Shown in pieces: positions 32,851-35,715 of a DNA stretch of 35,715 nt (within the stretch, counting starts at the first letter, position 1; each line of letters opens with the position of its first letter). This DNA comes from Epulopiscium sp. Nele67-Bin005 (GTDB lineage: Bacteria; Bacillota; Clostridia; Lachnospirales; Cellulosilyticaceae). The notes under the pieces were generated by a model that made no database searches, was not told the DNA's origin, and saw only the letters and a program-made list of their open reading frames with translations. A program made the translations under genes and the position numbers. The stretch spans positions 1 through 35,715 of the forward strand of contig LNZR01000008.1 in NCBI GenBank assembly GCA_002007365.1, written 5' to 3'.

Positions 32851-33837
32851 TTATAATAAAATAGTAATAAACTTAGATATATCAAAAATTACAACTTCCT
32901 TCTCCTCAAGTAAAGCCATCAATTCAACCATCGTATTATAGTGATTTTCATGAGAATAAGCATCTTCTTTAGTTAACTTATGAGGTAAGTCATCGCTAAT
33001 TATTTCTAAATTTGGCACAACATAATTTTCAAATAATAATGGTGATAACTCTTCATCAATACCTTCATCATTTTTATATGTATTATAATGCTTTATCCCC
33101 ATAAAAATTTTATCTATTTCCTCAGTTGGTACATACTCCTCAAACTTGCTAACTGCCAAAGTTTCTTTCAATGCAGAAATAGTTTCTTCAATATATTCTT
33201 CAATCTCCTCTTGTACCTCACCGAAATATTCCTCAAAAATTTCATCTTGTGTTTCTTCGATGATAGCTTCTAAATGGTAATTATAAATTTCATCAATGCA
33301 TTCTTCAGGTAATTCCTCAATTATATCTCCATCAGCATCAACATATTCACTAATTTCAAACGATACATTATCCAATAAATCATCATAATTACTTTGTAAG
33401 TACTCCTCCAAATCAAAACTGTCTGACACGGTTTCTGTAATATTTTGTAGAGTTTTATCTACTAATTCCAAGTAATATTCACTCATCTTATCATAAAATT
33501 CATTAATTGCATCATGTTGCACTTCTTCTAAATGAACAGAAAAATACTCCTCTAAATCAATTTCCTCTTCCTCTTCCTCAGGAATTTCAAGCCCTTGTTG
33601 ATATAAATCATTTGCTGAAAATTGGTCGGCATCTATTTGATATAAAGGAAGTTGCATCTCCTCATTATCAATATGCGCAACAATTAAATCACTAACAATA
33701 TCCCCTATAGAAATGGTTTGTCCTGTTTCTTTAAGTGCTAGTTGAATTGCAGAAATAATTTCATATGCCGAAGAAGTTATATTAATATTGATAGATTTTG
33801 TTTCTTGTTTTTCAACTTTACTAACCATGTATCTCAT
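32851..33837 (-). CDS. Extremely acidic protein encoded with a sirtuin; unknown function
   Basis: 328 aa, family not recognised. The first 60 residues (KSININITSSAYEIISAIQL, then SIGDIVSDLIVAHI) look like a ribbon-helix-helix-type or similar small fold. The rest is a long, helical, very acidic region (PEEEEEEIDLEEYFS, EEYFGEVQEEIEEYIEET) with few lysines and no arginine. In the whole protein the only arginine is residue 2. There is no signal or membrane segment. ATG at 33837 follows GGGGTG by 5 bases. That site overlaps the end of the sirtuin gene, whose stop is 4 bases upstream, so the two are co-translated. It could be a sirtuin partner, substrate or inhibitor, or a DNA-mimic-like protein; none is proven. 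Confidence 0.75.
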   Translation of the reverse strand: MRYMVSKVEKQETKSININITSSAYEIISAIQLALKETGQTISIGDIVSDLIVAHIDNEEMQLPLYQIDADQFSANDLYQQGLEIPEEEEEEIDLEEYFSVHLEEVQHDAINEFYDKMSEYYLELVDKTLQNITETVSDSFDLEEYLQSNYDDLLDNVSFEISEYVDADGDIIEELPEECIDEIYNYHLEAIIEETQDEIFEEYFGEVQEEIEEYIEETISALKETLAVSKFEEYVPTEEIDKIFMGIKHYNTYKNDEGIDEELSPLLFENYVVPNLEIISDDLPHKLTKEDAYSHENHYNTMVELMALLEEKEVVIFDISKFITILL

Positions 33838-33841
33838 ATTT

Positions 33842-34597
33842 TCACCCCACTAAATGCTCTTTTAAATATTTTGAAACTACTGATAAATCTTCGTTTATTA
33901 CTAAATAAGCCTGATTATCAAAATACGTAGGTTCATTATTGATTATAATTAATTCAGCATAATTCATAAAAGGATAAACTGTGCTAACTAACAAGCTACT
34001 CCCCATGACAACTACATAATTGCTAGCTCCTGCTATTTCAAAAGCTTTCTCAATTGGCTCATCTTGTAAACAATCTCCATATAAAACTATATTTGGTCGA
34101 ATGTAACCTTTACACCCCTTGATTTCACAATACACCTGATTTAAATAATCCTCAAAAGTAAATTGTGTTTTACACTTTGTACAATAAAACCCATCTGGTG
34201 TTAAAGTTCCATGAATTGCAGATACATTTTTTGAACCAGATTTTTGGTGTAACTCATCAATATTTTGCGTAATAACTCCTGTTATAAAATTATTTTGTTC
34301 AAGCTGTGCCAATAATATATGCGTAATATTAGGTTCAATTCTTATAGTTGGATCTAGATTATCTTTATAAAATTGCTTAACTTCCATTGGGTGAGTTTTG
34401 AGTGCCTCAACACTTAACAAAAATTCTGGTTGTAAATTATCTTCTCTCTCATCATTATATATTCCATTCTCGCCTCGAAAGGCCCTAATATTAGAAGCTA
34501 CTGATACGCCTGCCCCAGTTATAACGTGTATAGTATTTTCATTAGCTTTAAATATTTTTACTAACTTGTCCAATTTATTTTTTATATCTGTTTGCAT
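33842..34597 (-). CDS. cobB: CobB-type sirtuin (NAD-dependent protein deacylase)
   Basis: 251 aa, an intact SIR2-family enzyme. The NAD-binding site shows ITGAGVSVASNIRAFRG (about 26-42), then TQNIDELHQKSGS (about 110-122), and the catalytic histidine in AIHGTL (H129). A zinc site has four cysteines (CTKC at 139/142, CEIKGC at 157/162). MGSSLLVSTVYPF closes the NAD pocket. Consensus FR-F at the entry loop is partly changed (AFRGENGIYND, which keeps the usual GLW-like turn). ATG at 34597 follows AGGAGGTG by 5 bases; an upstream TTG precedes that site and is unlikely. It leads a two-gene unit with the acidic protein. Confidence 0.93.
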   Translation of the reverse strand: MQTDIKNKLDKLVKIFKANENTIHVITGAGVSVASNIRAFRGENGIYNDEREDNLQPEFLLSVEALKTHPMEVKQFYKDNLDPTIRIEPNITHILLAQLEQNNFITGVITQNIDELHQKSGSKNVSAIHGTLTPDGFYCTKCKTQFTFEDYLNQVYCEIKGCKGYIRPNIVLYGDCLQDEPIEKAFEIAGASNYVVVMGSSLLVSTVYPFMNYAELIIINNEPTYFDNQAYLVINEDLSVVSKYLKEHLVG

Positions 34598-34767
34598 AGT
34601 CCCACCTCCTAAATACAAAAATCTATATTAAAATATAGCCTAAATTTAAATTTAATATACACTCCTCTAAAAAATTTTTAAGAAAACTTCTAAATTCAAT
34701 TTTAGCTTTATAAATTCCAATTAAAATTCTAAAAATAAAATTTAGCTTTCATATAAAATCTACAATT

Positions 34768-34796
34768 ATATTATCATAACATAAAATACAAATCAA
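34768..34796 (-). promoter_or_regulatory. Possible promoter of the sirtuin operon
   Basis: On the minus strand TTGATT (34791-34796), 17 bases, TAATAT (34768-34773). It is 171 bases upstream of the ATG, so a long leader is implied. Confidence 0.4.
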
Positions 34797-34827
34797 CTTT
34801 ATTTATTAATATATTTTTTTGCAAAAT

Positions 34828-34859
34828 AAAAAAGCCATATCTAAGATATGACTTTTTTT
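34828..34859 (-). terminator. Terminator of the rRNA-tRNA operon
   Basis: AAGTCATATC and GATATGGCTT pair around a 3-base loop with one G-U in the minus-strand RNA and end in a U run. It begins just after the last tRNA. Confidence 0.88.
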
Positions 34860-34864
34860 AATAC

Positions 34865-34937
<73 letters not shown>

Positions 34938-34940
34938 AAA

Positions 34941-35013
<73 letters not shown>

Positions 35014-35025
35014 CTATTGGATAAA

Positions 35026-35107
35026 TGGTGGGAGAAGGATTCGAACCTTCGAAGGCTGAGCCAACAGAGTTACAGTCTGCCCCCTTTGGCCACTCGGGAA
35101 CCCCACC
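35026..35107 (-). tRNA. tRNA-Tyr (GTA)
   Basis: 82 bases with the long variable arm of class II tRNAs. Acceptor GGTGGGG pairs with TCCCACC including one G-U. Anticodon loop CTGTAAC has GTA. CCA is not encoded. Confidence 0.95.
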
Positions 35108-35119
35108 TTATTAAATTAT

Positions 35120-35192
<73 letters not shown>

Positions 35193-35195
35193 GTA

Positions 35196-35268
35196 TGGTC
35201 GCTAGAGGGCTCGAACCTCTGACCCCCTGCTTGTAAGGCAGGTGCTCTCCCAGCTGAGCTAAGCGACC
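35196..35268 (-). tRNA. tRNA-Val (TAC)
   Basis: 73 bases. Acceptor GGTCGCT pairs with AGCGACC, discriminator A. Anticodon loop CTTACAA has TAC. CCA is not encoded. Confidence 0.95.
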
Positions 35269-35277
35269 TTATTAAAA

Positions 35278-35351
35278 CGACCCAGAAGGGACTCGAACCC
35301 TCGACCTCCGCCGTGACAGGGCGGCGTGCTAACCAACTGTACCACTGAGCC
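35278..35351 (-). tRNA. tRNA-Asp (GTC)
   Basis: 74 bases. Anticodon loop CTGTCAC has GTC. Acceptor GGCTCAG pairs with CTGGGTC through two G-U wobbles, discriminator G (an aspartate identity base). CCA is not encoded. It is the first tRNA after the 23S rRNA gene. Confidence 0.93.
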
Positions 35352-35424
35352 ATATTATACACTCAAAACTAAATACAATTTCTAAATTAACTTCTTCAAA
35401 ATCTACATCTAACCTAACTTTATA

Positions 35425-35715
<291 letters not shown>

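Noticed and set aside
34598-34767. Possible small gene or RNA in the leader upstream of the sirtuin
   Set aside because: No frame with a ribosome site and no convincing structure; only AT-rich sequence.

Overview
The window reads as a chromosomal segment of a low-GC, spore-forming, anaerobic Clostridia member (Lachnospirales-like; this placement is inference). The evidence is the AT-rich sequence with strong AGGAGG-type ribosome binding sites, a SipL-type spore protein behind a sigma-E-like promoter, a clostridial CobA-HemD fusion, a type I pullulanase, hemerythrins, a 2[4Fe-4S] protein and a clostridial flagellin.

Layout. 1-7190 (minus strand): an end-cut membrane protein, then tetrapyrrole genes hemL, hemB, cobA-hemD, hemC and a gutted hemA, with the spore gene sipL set between hemB and hemL. 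7435-8097 (plus): a small siroheme sulfite/nitrite reductase, divergent from the hem genes that supply its cofactor precursor. 8292-9223 (plus): an unknown gene split by a 17-bp tandem duplication. 9458-11904: a YkvI-like membrane protein, a Pro/Cys-rich repeat protein that looks like a spore coat component, and a small orphan. 11932-17290 (minus): a large SLH-domain surface protein and a pullulanase. 17332-19344 (minus): four tandem bacteriohemerythrins. 19693-22270 (minus): ispE with GntR-type and LacI-type regulators. 22580-23386 (minus): an unusual short flagellin. 23654-24521 (plus): two adjacent ruins, a PNPOx-ferredoxin gene with an internal deletion and a Sir2-family gene. 24623-27896: a YbjQ-family protein, a small membrane protein, a leucyl aminopeptidase and a DJ-1/PfpI protein. 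28106-32810: secA, a NADAR protein, and the cysK-cysE pair. 32851-34597 (minus): a CobB-type sirtuin followed four bases later by an extremely acidic unknown protein. 34865-35715 (minus): six tRNA genes and the 3' end of a 23S rRNA gene, with no 5S gene between them.

How genes work together. HemL, HemB, HemC and CobA-HemD would carry glutamate-1-semialdehyde to precorrin-2, the precursor of siroheme and corrinoids. The upstream enzyme HemA is reduced here to its N-terminal quarter plus a C-terminal scrap, so the pathway needs another hemA copy or imported 5-aminolevulinate. The siroheme reductase and CysE/CysK are consistent with sulfite reduction and cysteine synthesis. The pullulanase indicates alpha-glucan use inside the cell.

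The most striking signals are four broken genes caught at different stages of decay, the split gene with a perfect 17-bp duplication at its break, the sirtuin/acidic-protein pair, the hemerythrin array, and an rRNA operon end with no 5S gene. I found no CRISPR array, insertion sequence, prophage or replication origin. Coordinates and motifs were read by eye. Family assignments rest on remembered motifs, not on database searches.
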